A DNA stretch of 64,000 nucleotides from Tepidamorphaceae bacterium (GCA_028279445.1 JANQNT010000017.1:17317-81316), one strand, 5' to 3'. Positions 8,717-17,685 are shown, numbered from the stretch's first letter. The notes: generated by a model not told the origin, from the letters alone. Program-made: numbers and translations.

Positions 8717-9442
8717 CTACTTCTGGCGGACGACGTCGTCGGCCAGACAGTAGCCCATGCCGTGGATCGTCTTGATGTAGCGCGGATTGTGCGGATCGGG
8801 CTCGATCTTCTTGCGCAGCCGCATCACATGCACGTCGATCGCCCGGTCGCCGACGACGGTCTCCCCGCCGCGCACCGCATCGACAAGCTGATCGCGGCTA
8901 AGCGCCACGCGCGGGTGCTTGACGAAGGTCGCCAGCAGGTCGAACTCGGTGCTGGTCAGCGTCGCCGGCTCGCCCGTGTCGGCATGCGCGAGGGTGCGCC
9001 GGCTCGCATCCATGATCCAGTGGCCGAAGCGCAGCAGCCCGTGCGCCTGCCCGTCGGCGGCATCTGACAGGCTCTGCTGGCGCGTGCGCCGCAAAACGCT
9101 GCGGATACGCGCGGCGAGTTCGCGCGGCTCGAACGGCTTCGTCATATAGTCGTCGGCGCCGTATTCGAGACCGAAGATCGTGTCGAGCGTATTGTCGCGC
9201 ACGGTCAGCACGATGATCGGCAGCGTCGAGGTCTCGCGGATTTCCCGCGTCAGCGCCAGACCGTCGGCATCGGGCAAGCCGATGTCCAGCACGCACAGAT
9301 CGACCTCGTCGGACGCGAGCTTGTCGCGCATGGCCTGGCCCGTGGCTGCTATCGACACCGCGAATCCCTGCTTTTCCAGATACTTGCTCAAAAATGTCGT
9401 GATCTGCGGATCGTCATCGACGACCAGGATGCGATCGCTCAT
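8717..9442 (-). CDS. OmpR-family two-component response regulator
   Basis: This is a 241-residue regulator. The receiver domain (residues 1-115) shows the acidic pair in ILVVDDDPQI, the phospho-acceptor Asp in DLCVLDIGLPDADG, the Thr of IIVLTVRD and the Lys of TKPFEPREL. The C-terminal winged helix carries TSTEFDLLATF and the recognition segment GDRAIDVHVMRLRKKIE. It is divergent from the hybrid histidine kinase at 9670 (227-bp spacer), so the two probably form one system. Targets are unknown; the adjacent idr-like cluster and serine-cycle genes are candidates by position. Confidence 0.92.
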   Translation of the reverse strand: MSDRILVVDDDPQITTFLSKYLEKQGFAVSIAATGQAMRDKLASDEVDLCVLDIGLPDADGLALTREIRETSTLPIIVLTVRDNTLDTIFGLEYGADDYMTKPFEPRELAARIRSVLRRTRQQSLSDAADGQAHGLLRFGHWIMDASRRTLAHADTGEPATLTSTEFDLLATFVKHPRVALSRDQLVDAVRGGETVVGDRAIDVHVMRLRKKIEPDPHNPRYIKTIHGMGYCLADDVVRQK

Positions 9443-9492
9443 AGGCGCCCCTTGAAGTCACCCGCAGCGCGCTCGTTGCCCGTCGCGGCCGT

Positions 9493-9534
9493 TAGAGCAT
9501 TTCCGGTGGGAACCGAGGCGCCGAAAATGCTCTA
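9493..9534. repeat. Palindromic repeat with TAGAGCATTT arms
   Basis: TAGAGCATTT at 9493-9502 and AAATGCTCTA at 9525-9534 form a perfect 10-bp inverted repeat with a 22-nt loop containing GGTGGGAACCG. It lies between the divergent regulator and kinase genes. Such elements recur in Hyphomicrobiales intergenic DNA (from general knowledge, not checked). Confidence 0.7.
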
Positions 9535-9669
9535 TCTATTTGATTTCGGGCATGTTCTTTTCCGAAAATCGCACACACTTTTCGGCAACATGCCCTGTGC
9601 GTGCTAGCCTGATGTGGGTCACGACGCAAGTGACAGTGACAACGACGACGACCCCGGACAGGTGAGCGC

Positions 9670-11886
9670 ATGACACAGCCAACCCATACGCAGCAGGGAT
9701 CGATCCGGCTCGCCCTGTCGAGTTTCGGCGCCGCGATCCTGCTTGCCGCAACCGTCATGATGGGCATCTATCTCGGCGGCCAGACGCAAACCCAGTTCGC
9801 GCGCATTGACACAAGCTGGCACGACTACTCCGAGGAAGCCGACTGGCGCGGCGAATTGCTGAGCCGGATCCGGAGCCATCTCGGCTATGGCGGCATCATC
9901 CACAACTTCAAGAACTACGTGCTGCGGCAGGAACCGGTTTATCTCGACGAGTTGCGCCGCCAGCTCGGCGATTTCGCCGCCACGGTCGAGGAATATCGCG
10001 CCAGCGGCGCCAGCGACACCGAACTGGCGAGCCTGGACGCAATCGCCGCGACCATCGCCGTCTATGAATCGAAAATCCCGATTGCCCGGCAGGGCGCGGC
10101 CGAGAGCTGGTCGGCGGAGCGCACAGACCGGCTGGTCAAGGTCGACGACACCTCCGCGCTGCTGGCGCTGCAACAGCTCGACACCTACATGCGCGACCAG
10201 CGCGACCAGGCCACCGGCAGCATCGCCAAGTCCGTGGCCGAGGGCACGGCCTTCGTCACCACCGGCTTCTACTTCCTGGGTGGACTGGCCGTCGTCGCGC
10301 TGACCATCTACGCGCTGTTCTTCCTGTTGCAGAACGAATTGCGGCGCACGATCGCGTTGCTGTCGCGCGAACTGGCCGAACGCAAGGCGGCCGAGCATGT
10401 CGCCAAGAAGTTCCACCGCGCGGTCGAGCAGAGCCCGGCGACGATCATCATCACCGACACGCAGGCGCGCATCGAATACGTCAACGCCAAGTTCTGCGAA
10501 CTGACCGGCTACACCCGCGAGGACGTCGTCGGAAAGACCCCGAACATCCTCCAGTCAGGCGACGAAACGCCGGAAACCTATCTCGCCCTGCGCCAGCAGC
10601 TCGCCCGCGGCGAGGAATGGCACGGCACCTTCCGCAACCTGAAGAAGAACGGCGAGCCCTACTGGGCCAAGACGATCATCCTGCCGCTGCGCGACGAGGA
10701 CGATGCGATCACCCACTTCATCGGCCTTGGCGAGGATACCACCGAGCGCCAGCGCGCCCGCGAGCAGATCCACCGGGCACAGAAGATGGAAGCCGTCGGC
10801 CTGCTGGCCAGTGGCGTCGCGCACGACTTCAACAACATGCTGACGACGATTCTCGGCAATGTTCACGTCGCCCGCCAGGACGCGCCGAAGTCCGGCGATC
10901 TGGCCGAAGAGCTCGCCCACATCGAGATCGCCGCCAAGCGCGCCCGCGATCTCGTCGGTCAGGTGCTGGCATTCGCCCGGCGCCAGCCCGGCAAGGCGGT
11001 TGCCGTCAATCTCGGCGAAGCGCTGGAAGAAGCCGGCAAGCTGACCGGGGCGGCGACCCAGAGCAATATCGCGATCAGCGTCGAGGTGGCCGACAGCGAC
11101 ATGGCCGTGCTGGCCGATCCCACCCAGCTCCACCAGGTGCTGATGAACCTGTGCAGCAACGCCGCCGAGGCGATCGGCCCGCAAGGTGGCGAGATTTACC
11201 TGTCGGCGGAGCGCATTGCCGGCAGCAATGGCGCCGCGCGGCAGGTGCGCATCAGCATCGCCGATACCGGACCCGGCATCCCCGAGGCGATCCGCGGCAA
11301 GATCTTCGATCCCTTCTTCACCACCAAGCAGGCCGGCAAGGGAACCGGGCTTGGCCTCTCGGTGGTCGCCAACCTGATCGCCGAGATGTCCGGCAACATC
11401 ACCGTTCACGGCCGGGAGGGCGGCGGAACGACATTCCGAATCACACTGCCGGAGACCGACCGGAAACGCGCGAGCCCCGCGATCCGCGAAGCTGCGCCGG
11501 TCGCCGAAGCGGTCGATGGCGTGATCATGGTCATTGACGACGAGCCTGGGCTCGTCTCGACATCGGCCAAGATTCTCAAGCGTACCGGCTACACGGTCGA
11601 GGCCCATACCGATCCCGATGCCGCGTTGGCGGCCTTCGAGAACGCACCGGACCGCTATGCCCTTGTGATGACGGACTTTGTCATGCCGGAGATGAACGGC
11701 GAGCAGATCTGCCGCGCGGTGCGCTGCTGGCGCGACGACTGCCCGCTGCTGATCTACACCGCCTACCAGCCCGGCGCGATCGATCTCGACCAGCTCGCAC
11801 CGATCCAGATCGTCAAGAAACCCGCGTCATATCGGCAACTTCTGGAAACAATCGACAGCTTGCTTCATACCGCGACACCCAATTGA
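9670..11886 (+). CDS. Hybrid sensor histidine kinase (PAS, HisKA, HATPase, receiver)
   Basis: This 738-residue membrane sensor kinase has a transmembrane segment near residues 15-35, a periplasmic helical sensor of about 160 residues, a second transmembrane segment near 197-219, and a PAS domain near 245-365 ([19 protein letters not shown]) with a C-terminal PAC motif. The H-box [16 protein letters not shown] has its His near 385. An N-box ([11 protein letters not shown]) and G-box ([12 protein letters not shown], then GTGLGLSVV) follow. A C-terminal receiver carries its Asp near 667 ([13 protein letters not shown]). It probably works with the divergent OmpR regulator. It lies immediately upstream of the iodate-reductase-like cluster on the same strand, 143 bases from the first peroxidase gene. 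The ligand is unknown. Confidence 0.93.
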   Translation: MTQPTHTQQGSIRLALSSFGAAILLAATVMMGIYLGGQTQTQFARIDTSWHDYSEEADWRGELLSRIRSHLGYGGIIHNFKNYVLRQEPVYLDELRRQLGDFAATVEEYRASGASDTELASLDAIAATIAVYESKIPIARQGAAESWSAERTDRLVKVDDTSALLALQQLDTYMRDQRDQATGSIAKSVAEGTAFVTTGFYFLGGLAVVALTIYALFFLLQNELRRTIALLSRELAERKAAEHVAKKFHRAVEQSPATIIITDTQARIEYVNAKFCELTGYTREDVVGKTPNILQSGDETPETYLALRQQLARGEEWHGTFRNLKKNGEPYWAKTIILPLRDEDDAITHFIGLGEDTTERQRAREQIHRAQKMEAVGLLASGVAHDFNNMLTTILGNVHVARQDAPKSGDLAEELAHIEIAAKRARDLVGQVLAFARRQPGKAVAVNLGEALEEAGKLTGAATQSNIAISVEVADSDMAVLADPTQLHQVLMNLCSNAAEAIGPQGGEIYLSAERIAGSNGAARQVRISIADTGPGIPEAIRGKIFDPFFTTKQAGKGTGLGLSVVANLIAEMSGNITVHGREGGGTTFRITLPETDRKRASPAIREAAPVAEAVDGVIMVIDDEPGLVSTSAKILKRTGYTVEAHTDPDAALAAFENAPDRYALVMTDFVMPEMNGEQICRAVRCWRDDCPLLIYTAYQPGAIDLDQLAPIQIVKKPASYRQLLETIDSLLHTATPN

Positions 11887-11979
11887 CATAACTTGTTACA
11901 AACGTTGCAAATCTTCATATTTGGACACGTAGTTTATTATTTTTCTGATTTGAAACAGAGCTAACCTCTCCTCCGTGAT

Positions 11980-12011
11980 GTCAGTTGCGCTGCCCCATGG
12001 GGCGCACTGAC
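11980..12011 (+). promoter_or_regulatory. Imperfect palindrome in leader of the idr-like cluster
   Basis: GTCAGTTGCGC at 11980-11990 faces GCGCACTGAC at 12002-12011, with the perfect palindrome CCCCATGGGG at 11993-12002 between them. It lies just upstream of the ribosome-binding site GGAGGAG and start codon (12030). An AT-rich stretch at 11886-11960 precedes it and probably contains the promoter. The element could be an operator or an mRNA hairpin; there is no T-tract, so it is not an obvious terminator. Confidence 0.5.
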
Positions 12012-12029
12012 CGTCGTGGAGGAGACGCC

Positions 12030-13142
12030 ATGAACCGGCACGCGCCAGGGATCGCCAGACAGGTGGCGGTCCTTTCCCTTGCAGGCATCCTGACACTGGG
12101 CGCAACGAGCGCATTCGCCGAGGACGAGCCCTTCGGCCCGGTCAAGGCGCTCGAAACCAAGCCGGCCCTCGTCGAGCTCGGCAAACGGCTGTTCTACGAT
12201 CCGCGGCTGTCGGGCGACACCAGCCTCTCCTGCTCAAGCTGCCACCAGCCCGACAAGGCGTTCACCGACGGCGAGGCGCTGTCGATCGCCTATACGGGCT
12301 CGCTGCACTTCCGCAATACGCCGACGCTGGCCAATGTCGGACACCGCAAGGCGTGGTTCCATGACGGTCGGCTGGGCACCAACCTCAACGACGTGACGCG
12401 GGAATCGATCACCGAGACCTACTTCATGAACATGGACATGCGGATCATGCAGGAGCGTCTCAAGCAGGATCCGGTCTATGTCGAAATGTTCGAGGCCGCC
12501 GGCAAGGGCGAACCTTCGAATGGCGGCGCGCGCTCGGCGATCCAGGAATTCCTCAAGTCGATCACCTCGAGCGGCGCGCCGTTCGACACCGGTGACATGT
12601 CGGACTCGGCCAATGCCGGCTTTGAGCTGTTCAAGGGCAAGGCCGGCTGCGCCGCCTGCCACACCGGCCCGCGCTTCACCGACGATCAGCCGCACAACAT
12701 CGGCGTGCCGGAGAACCCGGAAATCTGGTCCGATCCCGAGCGGCACGTCGCCTTCGTCACCTATGCGAAGTTCATGGGTGTCGAGAACTACATGAACCTG
12801 CGCCGCGACCTCGGCGCCTTCGTGCGCGACCACCGCCAGGAGAGCGCCGGCAAGTTCATGACGCCGACGCTGCGCGAACTGACCTACACCGCGCCATACA
12901 TGCACAACGGCATGCTGGCGACACTCGAGGACGTTGTCGACTTCTACAACGCCGGCGGCGGCAACGCGGCCAACAAGGACATCCGCGTCCGCCCGCTCAA
13001 TCTGACCGACGAGGAGAAGACGCAACTCGTCGACTTCCTGAAGTCACTGTCGGGCAACAGCTTCGATGTCCCCAGCTACAACCCCGGCGAGATCGACACC
13101 GACTATCCGTTGATCGCCGATTGGCGCAACCAGACGAACTGA
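12030..13142 (+). CDS. Di-heme cytochrome c peroxidase-like protein, IdrP type
   Basis: This is a 370-residue secreted di-heme protein of the CcpA/MauG family. It has a Sec signal peptide (about residues 1-30, ending TSAFA before EDEPF) and two CxxCH heme sites (Cys68-Cys71-His72 and Cys207-Cys210-His211). The family motif TYTAPYMHNGMLATLEDVVDFY is near the C-terminus. It is expected in the periplasm, reducing peroxide or a related oxidant. The ATG at 12030 is chosen because GGAGGAG precedes it and the signal peptide follows. It is the first gene of a four-gene run with a second homologue, a Rieske protein and a molybdopterin enzyme, the set reported for iodate reductase (IdrP1 or IdrP2). Which of the two it is cannot be decided by eye. 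Confidence 0.85.
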   Translation: MNRHAPGIARQVAVLSLAGILTLGATSAFAEDEPFGPVKALETKPALVELGKRLFYDPRLSGDTSLSCSSCHQPDKAFTDGEALSIAYTGSLHFRNTPTLANVGHRKAWFHDGRLGTNLNDVTRESITETYFMNMDMRIMQERLKQDPVYVEMFEAAGKGEPSNGGARSAIQEFLKSITSSGAPFDTGDMSDSANAGFELFKGKAGCAACHTGPRFTDDQPHNIGVPENPEIWSDPERHVAFVTYAKFMGVENYMNLRRDLGAFVRDHRQESAGKFMTPTLRELTYTAPYMHNGMLATLEDVVDFYNAGGGNAANKDIRVRPLNLTDEEKTQLVDFLKSLSGNSFDVPSYNPGEIDTDYPLIADWRNQTN

Positions 13143-13154
13143 AGGGCGCGCACC

Positions 13155-14297
13155 ATGACACCGAACCTGCTCAGGACCCTGACCGCAGCCGCGCTGGCCG
13201 CCACCTCTCTGGTCGCCATGGCCACCACGGCGAATGCCCAGGAACGCCCCGCCATGCTGGCGCCGCTCGGGCCGCCGCCGGAACCGCTGGACAACCCCAC
13301 GACGCCGGAGAAGGTCGAACTCGGCAAGCTGCTGTTCTTCGACGGGCGCCTGTCGGGCAATGGCGCGATGCCCTGCTCGGCCTGCCACATCCCCGATGCC
13401 GGCTGGGACTTCCCCGACAAGATATCGCTCGGCTATCCCGGCACCACCCACTGGCGCAATTCACAGACCATCATCAACTCCGCCTATTACGGCAAGCTGT
13501 TCTGGGCCGGCGCGTCGAAGTCGCTGGAAGGCCAGGCCCGCTCGGCTGCCCGCGGCGGTGTCGCCGGCAACGGCGAGGACGACATGATGGAAGCGCGCCT
13601 TGCCTTCGTGCCGGAGTATCGCCGGCGTTTCGGCGAGGTGTTCGGCGATGTCTGGCCGAACGTGCGCAACGCCTACATGGCGATCGCCGCCTTCCAGCGT
13701 ACGCTGGTGCAGACCGACACGCCGTTCGACAACTACATGCGCGGCGACGACGGCGCGCTGAGTGACGCACAGAAACGCGGCCTCGACCTGTTCACCGGCA
13801 AGGCCGGCTGCGCCCGGTGCCACAACGGCGCGCTGCTGAGCAACGAGAAGTACTACAACCTCGGCGTGCCGCCCTATGACGGCTGGGAGACCGATCCCTT
13901 CGCCCAGATCACCTTCCGCTTCGAGATCTACGCCAAGGGCGTGAAGCAGGACATGTATCGCTCGCTGAAGGACGATCCCGGCCTCTACTTCCGCACCAAG
14001 CAGAAGGATGACATGGGCAAGTTCCGCGTCCCCTCGCTGCGCTACACGAAATACACCGCCCCCTACATGCACAACGGCATGCTGGAGACGCTGGAAGACG
14101 TCATCGACTTCTATGACGCGGGCGGCGGCACCAATGACTTCGCCGCCACCAAGACGGATCTGATCCAACCGCTCGGCCTAAGCGATGGCGAGAAGGCCGA
14201 CCTGCTGGCCTTCATCGAAAGCCTGTCGGGTGAACGCATGGTCATGGATTTCCCTGACATACCGCCGTCCGAACCGCTTCCGGCACCCTCGAACTGA
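13155..14297 (+). CDS. Second di-heme cytochrome c peroxidase-like protein, IdrP type
   Basis: This 380-residue paralogue of the preceding protein starts 12 bases after it. A Sec signal peptide covers about residues 1-29 (ending TTANA before QERPA). Heme c sites are Cys74-Cys77-His78 and Cys219-Cys222-His223, and the C-terminal motif is KYTAPYMHNGMLETLEDVIDFY. In the iodate-reductase model two such peroxidases are proposed to remove toxic intermediates (hypoiodous acid or peroxide) made in the periplasm while IdrAB acts on iodate. The tight spacing and shared strand with idrB and idrA support co-expression. A generic cytochrome c peroxidase role is the alternative. Confidence 0.85.
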   Translation: MTPNLLRTLTAAALAATSLVAMATTANAQERPAMLAPLGPPPEPLDNPTTPEKVELGKLLFFDGRLSGNGAMPCSACHIPDAGWDFPDKISLGYPGTTHWRNSQTIINSAYYGKLFWAGASKSLEGQARSAARGGVAGNGEDDMMEARLAFVPEYRRRFGEVFGDVWPNVRNAYMAIAAFQRTLVQTDTPFDNYMRGDDGALSDAQKRGLDLFTGKAGCARCHNGALLSNEKYYNLGVPPYDGWETDPFAQITFRFEIYAKGVKQDMYRSLKDDPGLYFRTKQKDDMGKFRVPSLRYTKYTAPYMHNGMLETLEDVIDFYDAGGGTNDFAATKTDLIQPLGLSDGEKADLLAFIESLSGERMVMDFPDIPPSEPLPAPSN

Positions 14298-14312
14298 CCG
14301 TTGGAGGACATC

Positions 14313-14894
14313 ATGAAAAACGACCCAGGACTTATCGAATCCATCAACGGTCCCACCGAGGCGGCCAGCAGCGGCAAGCCCTGCGTGATGAACCGGCGCA
14401 GCTTCCTGCTGACCTCAGGCGTCACCACCGCGACCGTCATGGTTACCATGCACACCTCCGAGGGGCTGGCTCAGGTTCCCGCCGTGGCGGCGACCTATCC
14501 GCGCAAGCTGATCGGCAGGCTGTCGGAACTGGTCACCGACGAGCCGGTCGATTTCGAGTACCCGGACGAGGGGCAGTATTCGGAATCGATGCTGGTCAAG
14601 CTCGGCCGCGAGGCCGGCGGCGGCATCGGCCCGGATCGCGATGTGGTCGCCTTCAACTACACCTGCACCCATCAGGGCGGACCGTTGCAGGGCACCTACC
14701 AGGCCGCCGACAAGGCGCTCGGCCCCTGCCCGCTGCACCTGACCACCTTCGATCTGACCCGCTACGGCATGTTCATCTCCGGCCAGGCCTACCAGAGCCT
14801 GCCGCAGGTGCTGCTGGAACTGGACGGTGACGATATCTACGCCGTCGGCATGTTCGGCCTGATCTACGGCCGCTACGACAATCTGCAAGGTTGA
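14313..14894 (+). CDS. idrB: Tat-exported Rieske [2Fe-2S] subunit, IdrB/AioB-like
   Basis: This is a 193-residue small subunit. A twin-arginine signal is visible at residues 27-45 (NRRSFLLTSGVTTATVM) after a short N-terminal extension. The Rieske cluster ligands are Cys118 and His120 (CTHQGG) and Cys139 and His142 (CPLH). The cysteines that form the disulfide in bc1-type Rieske proteins are replaced (Gly and Leu). It would pass electrons between the molybdenum subunit and a periplasmic carrier, and its Tat signal probably exports the large subunit, which has none. The start at 14313 is preferred over an in-frame TTG at 14301 because TTGGAGGA at 14301-14308 is the ribosome-binding site. It is closely related to arsenite oxidase AioB, so the iodate call comes from the neighbours. 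Confidence 0.8.
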   Translation: MKNDPGLIESINGPTEAASSGKPCVMNRRSFLLTSGVTTATVMVTMHTSEGLAQVPAVAATYPRKLIGRLSELVTDEPVDFEYPDEGQYSESMLVKLGREAGGGIGPDRDVVAFNYTCTHQGGPLQGTYQAADKALGPCPLHLTTFDLTRYGMFISGQAYQSLPQVLLELDGDDIYAVGMFGLIYGRYDNLQG

Positions 14895-14906
14895 GGGAGA
14901 CGTTTC

Positions 14907-17582
14907 ATGGCCACCCCCTACTATCTTCCCGAAACCAACATTCCCCTGCCCCCGCCGGACGCCGACGTCATCTCGACGGCCTGCGACTACTGCATCGTCG
15001 CCTGCGGCTACAAGGTCTACCGCTGGCCTGTGCGTGGCGGAAAGGTCGGCGGTCCGAAGGCGGAGGAAAACGCCTTTGGTTATGACTTCCCCGTCGATCC
15101 GCTGGGTCCCTGGGTGGCGCCCAACCAGTACAACGTGGTGCTGCACAACGGCGAGCCGCACCACGTTATCATCATCCCCGACAAGGACACCGAGTTCGTC
15201 AATCCGCTCGGCAACTCCTCGATCCGCGGCGGCGCCATCGCCCAGAAGGTCTACAACCCGCAGACGCCGACCCGCGACCGGCTGAAATCGCCGATGATCC
15301 GCATGTTCGGCGTGCTGATGCCGGTGCCGTGGGATTTCGCGCTCGATATCGCCGCCGAAGTCGGCCGCTACGTGCTCGAGAAGCACGGCGCCAACGCCTA
15401 CTGCGTGAAGACCTTCTCCTACGGCTACATGGAGAACACCTACGCCATCACGAAGTATGCGCTGCGCAACATTTCCACCGCCAACTTCACCTTCCACGAC
15501 ACACCCTCGGACGTGACGTCGACGCCGGGCTTCCGTGACGCGGGCTTCGACAATTTCGGCCCCTCCTACGAGGACTGGCGCGACGCCGAGACGCTGCTGA
15601 TCTGCGGCACCGACCCCTACGAATCCAAGACCATCCTGTTCACCGACTGGATCATGCCCGGCATCCAGGCCGGCCAGAAAGCGATCTTCCTACTGCCGCG
15701 CTCCACCGGCGGCGTCGCCTACGCGGTCAAGAACGGCGGCATGCTGATCGACATCCAGCCCGGCACCGACCTGCCGGTGGTGCTGGCGATCGCGCGCGTC
15801 ATCGTCGAGAACGGCTGGGAGGATTCCGAGTGGATAGAGAAGTGGGTCAACTCCAAGTTCGAGAGCTCGTCGGGCTTCGGCCAGGGCACCCGCAACACGC
15901 CGTGGCAGTGGCGCACCACCTGGGGCAAGTTCCAGACCAACGGCTTTGAGGACTGGAAGACGTGGCTGCTGGAGCAGGACTACGCTGTTCCTGAAAAGGC
16001 CGCCGAGATCGCCCAGATCGACGTACAGAAAATCTACACCGCCGCCGAATGGCTGGCCAAGCCGCGCGCCGACGGCTCGCGCCCGAAGTCGTCCTTCATG
16101 ATCGAGAAGGGCTTCTACTGGTCCAACAACACCGGCAACACCAACGCCATCTCGGCGCTCGGCATCATCTGCGGTGCCGGCGGCCGGCCCGGTCAGATGA
16201 TTGGCCGCGCCGGTGGGCATCAGCGTGGCGGCCTGCGCGGCGGCAAGTATCCGCGCAACAAGTCACCCGAGAAGCTGCCGGGCCGCCGTCGCCGCGCCAT
16301 GGACACCGACCGTTACCTGATGTCGGGGCACACGCGGCTTGCCCACGTCATCGGCAACACCTGGATCCAGTCGATGTGCGGCAGCCAGTCGCTGGCGGCG
16401 AAGTTCGAGGAACTGACCGTCCAGAACCCCAACCAGGTCGCCTCGTTTGACAAGCAGGAGATTATCGAGACGCTGAAGCGGCGGGCCGATTCCGGCGGCA
16501 TGGTGGTGTTCGACCAGGATATCTATCTGGTTGACCCGATCGGTGCGCGCTACGCCGACATCGTCTTTCCCGCCGCCGGCTGGGGCGAGGACACCTTCAC
16601 GCGGGCCAACGGCGAACGCCGCATCCGGCTCTATCCCAAGTTCTACGACGCGCCGGGTGACGCCAAGCCGGACTGGTGGATCATCGCCCAGCTTGCCAGG
16701 AAGATGGGCTTCTCCGGATTCGATTGGGAGAACTCCAACGACGTTCTTGAGGAAGGCGCGCGTTTCTCGCGCGGCAGCCGCAAGGACTTCAGCATGGTCC
16801 GCGTCGTCGCCCAGCGCGAAGGCAAGACCCTGCACGAGAAGCTCGGCGAATTCGGTACCAACGGCATCCAGGGCCCGGTCATGCTGATGGACGACGGGAC
16901 CCTCGTCGGCACCAAGCGTCTGCACGATACCGGGCGCAAGCTGCCCGCCGAAGGCCCCGCCGGCGCCAACGTCTTCAACAAGAAGCTGACGCACTTCAAC
17001 TCGCAGACCGGCAAGTGCAACCTGCAAAAGGCGCCCTGGTCGCTGTTCTCCGACTATTGGGAATGGCTGCGGCCCAAGGGCGACGAGCTGTGGTGCACCT
17101 CCGGGCGCATCAACGAGCGCTGGCAATCAGGCTATGACGACCGCCGCCGGCCCTACATCGTGCAGCGCTGGCCGGAGAACTGGGTCGAACTGCATCCCGA
17201 CGACGCCGCCGAGCGCGGCATCGAGAGCGGCGACTACGTGATGCTGTTCTCTGACCGCATCCCGGTTCAGGTGGACACCATCATCGGCGTCGAGGGCGAC
17301 GACTTTTCCTTCACCAAGCTGATGGAGAATGGCCACATCGAGTTGCACAAGGCGGCAATCACCGCGGTGGCCATCGTCACACCGGCGCTGAAGAAGGGGG
17401 TCATGTACCTCGACTTCCTGCACACTGCGCAGCCGGCCAACGCCCTTGCCGGTCGGGTCGTCGACTGGATCAGCGGCAACTACAACTACAAGATGGGCAT
17501 CGGCAAGGTGAAGCGCATCGGCGTTTCGCCTTACAAGAACGACTTCCGGTCAATGTCGTTCGCCCGGCGCGATATCGCCTAG
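14907..17582 (+). CDS. idrA: Molybdopterin oxidoreductase, iodate reductase IdrA-like
   Basis: This is an 891-residue DMSO-reductase-family catalytic subunit. The N-terminal iron-sulfur motif is Cys26-x2-Cys29-x3-Cys33-x70-Ser104, the pattern of [3Fe-4S] in AioA and IdrA. CDYCIVACGYKVYRWP is the family signature. The Arg-x3-His pair near the substrate funnel is kept (Arg434 and His438 in GRAGGHQRGG), but the segment where I place AioA His195 and Glu203 reads TPGFRDAGFDNF, with neither residue visible. There is no signal peptide; export would be with IdrB. With a Rieske partner and two di-heme peroxidases next to it, iodate reduction in the periplasm is the best reading. An arsenite oxidase or uncharacterised relative is the alternative. 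An intrinsic terminator follows. Confidence 0.8.
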   Translation: MATPYYLPETNIPLPPPDADVISTACDYCIVACGYKVYRWPVRGGKVGGPKAEENAFGYDFPVDPLGPWVAPNQYNVVLHNGEPHHVIIIPDKDTEFVNPLGNSSIRGGAIAQKVYNPQTPTRDRLKSPMIRMFGVLMPVPWDFALDIAAEVGRYVLEKHGANAYCVKTFSYGYMENTYAITKYALRNISTANFTFHDTPSDVTSTPGFRDAGFDNFGPSYEDWRDAETLLICGTDPYESKTILFTDWIMPGIQAGQKAIFLLPRSTGGVAYAVKNGGMLIDIQPGTDLPVVLAIARVIVENGWEDSEWIEKWVNSKFESSSGFGQGTRNTPWQWRTTWGKFQTNGFEDWKTWLLEQDYAVPEKAAEIAQIDVQKIYTAAEWLAKPRADGSRPKSSFMIEKGFYWSNNTGNTNAISALGIICGAGGRPGQMIGRAGGHQRGGLRGGKYPRNKSPEKLPGRRRRAMDTDRYLMSGHTRLAHVIGNTWIQSMCGSQSLAAKFEELTVQNPNQVASFDKQEIIETLKRRADSGGMVVFDQDIYLVDPIGARYADIVFPAAGWGEDTFTRANGERRIRLYPKFYDAPGDAKPDWWIIAQLARKMGFSGFDWENSNDVLEEGARFSRGSRKDFSMVRVVAQREGKTLHEKLGEFGTNGIQGPVMLMDDGTLVGTKRLHDTGRKLPAEGPAGANVFNKKLTHFNSQTGKCNLQKAPWSLFSDYWEWLRPKGDELWCTSGRINERWQSGYDDRRRPYIVQRWPENWVELHPDDAAERGIESGDYVMLFSDRIPVQVDTIIGVEGDDFSFTKLMENGHIELHKAAITAVAIVTPALKKGVMYLDFLHTAQPANALAGRVVDWISGNYNYKMGIGKVKRIGVSPYKNDFRSMSFARRDIA

Positions 17583-17630
17583 AGCAAGACATGCTCTGAG
17601 TCTTCATCGTACGCTTCCCGCGTACCTTCC

Positions 17631-17669
17631 GCCCGCAGCCTGTGTTTCTGGTGGCTGCGGGCTTTTCTT
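17631..17669 (+). terminator. Intrinsic terminator after the idr-like cluster
   Basis: A perfect 10-bp stem (GCCCGCAGCC at 17631-17640 with GGCTGCGGGC at 17653-17662) is followed by TTTTCTT. A small inverted repeat AGAGCA-n5-TGCTCT (17581-17597) overlaps the idrA stop just upstream. The terminator separates idrA from the HEAT-repeat gene. Confidence 0.85.
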
Positions 17670-17685
17670 GCCAAGGACCCCCTCC

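Noticed and set aside
9443..9669. Duplicated tRNA-Ser 3' end as a left island border
   Set aside because: No match to the tRNA 3' sequence was seen there; the island remains hypothetical.
14907..17582. Call as arsenite oxidase AioA
   Set aside because: The iron-sulfur pattern fits, but the segment where the arsenite-site His/Glu are expected differs, two di-heme peroxidases accompany it, and no arsenic resistance gene is nearby. Kept as an alternative, not the main call.
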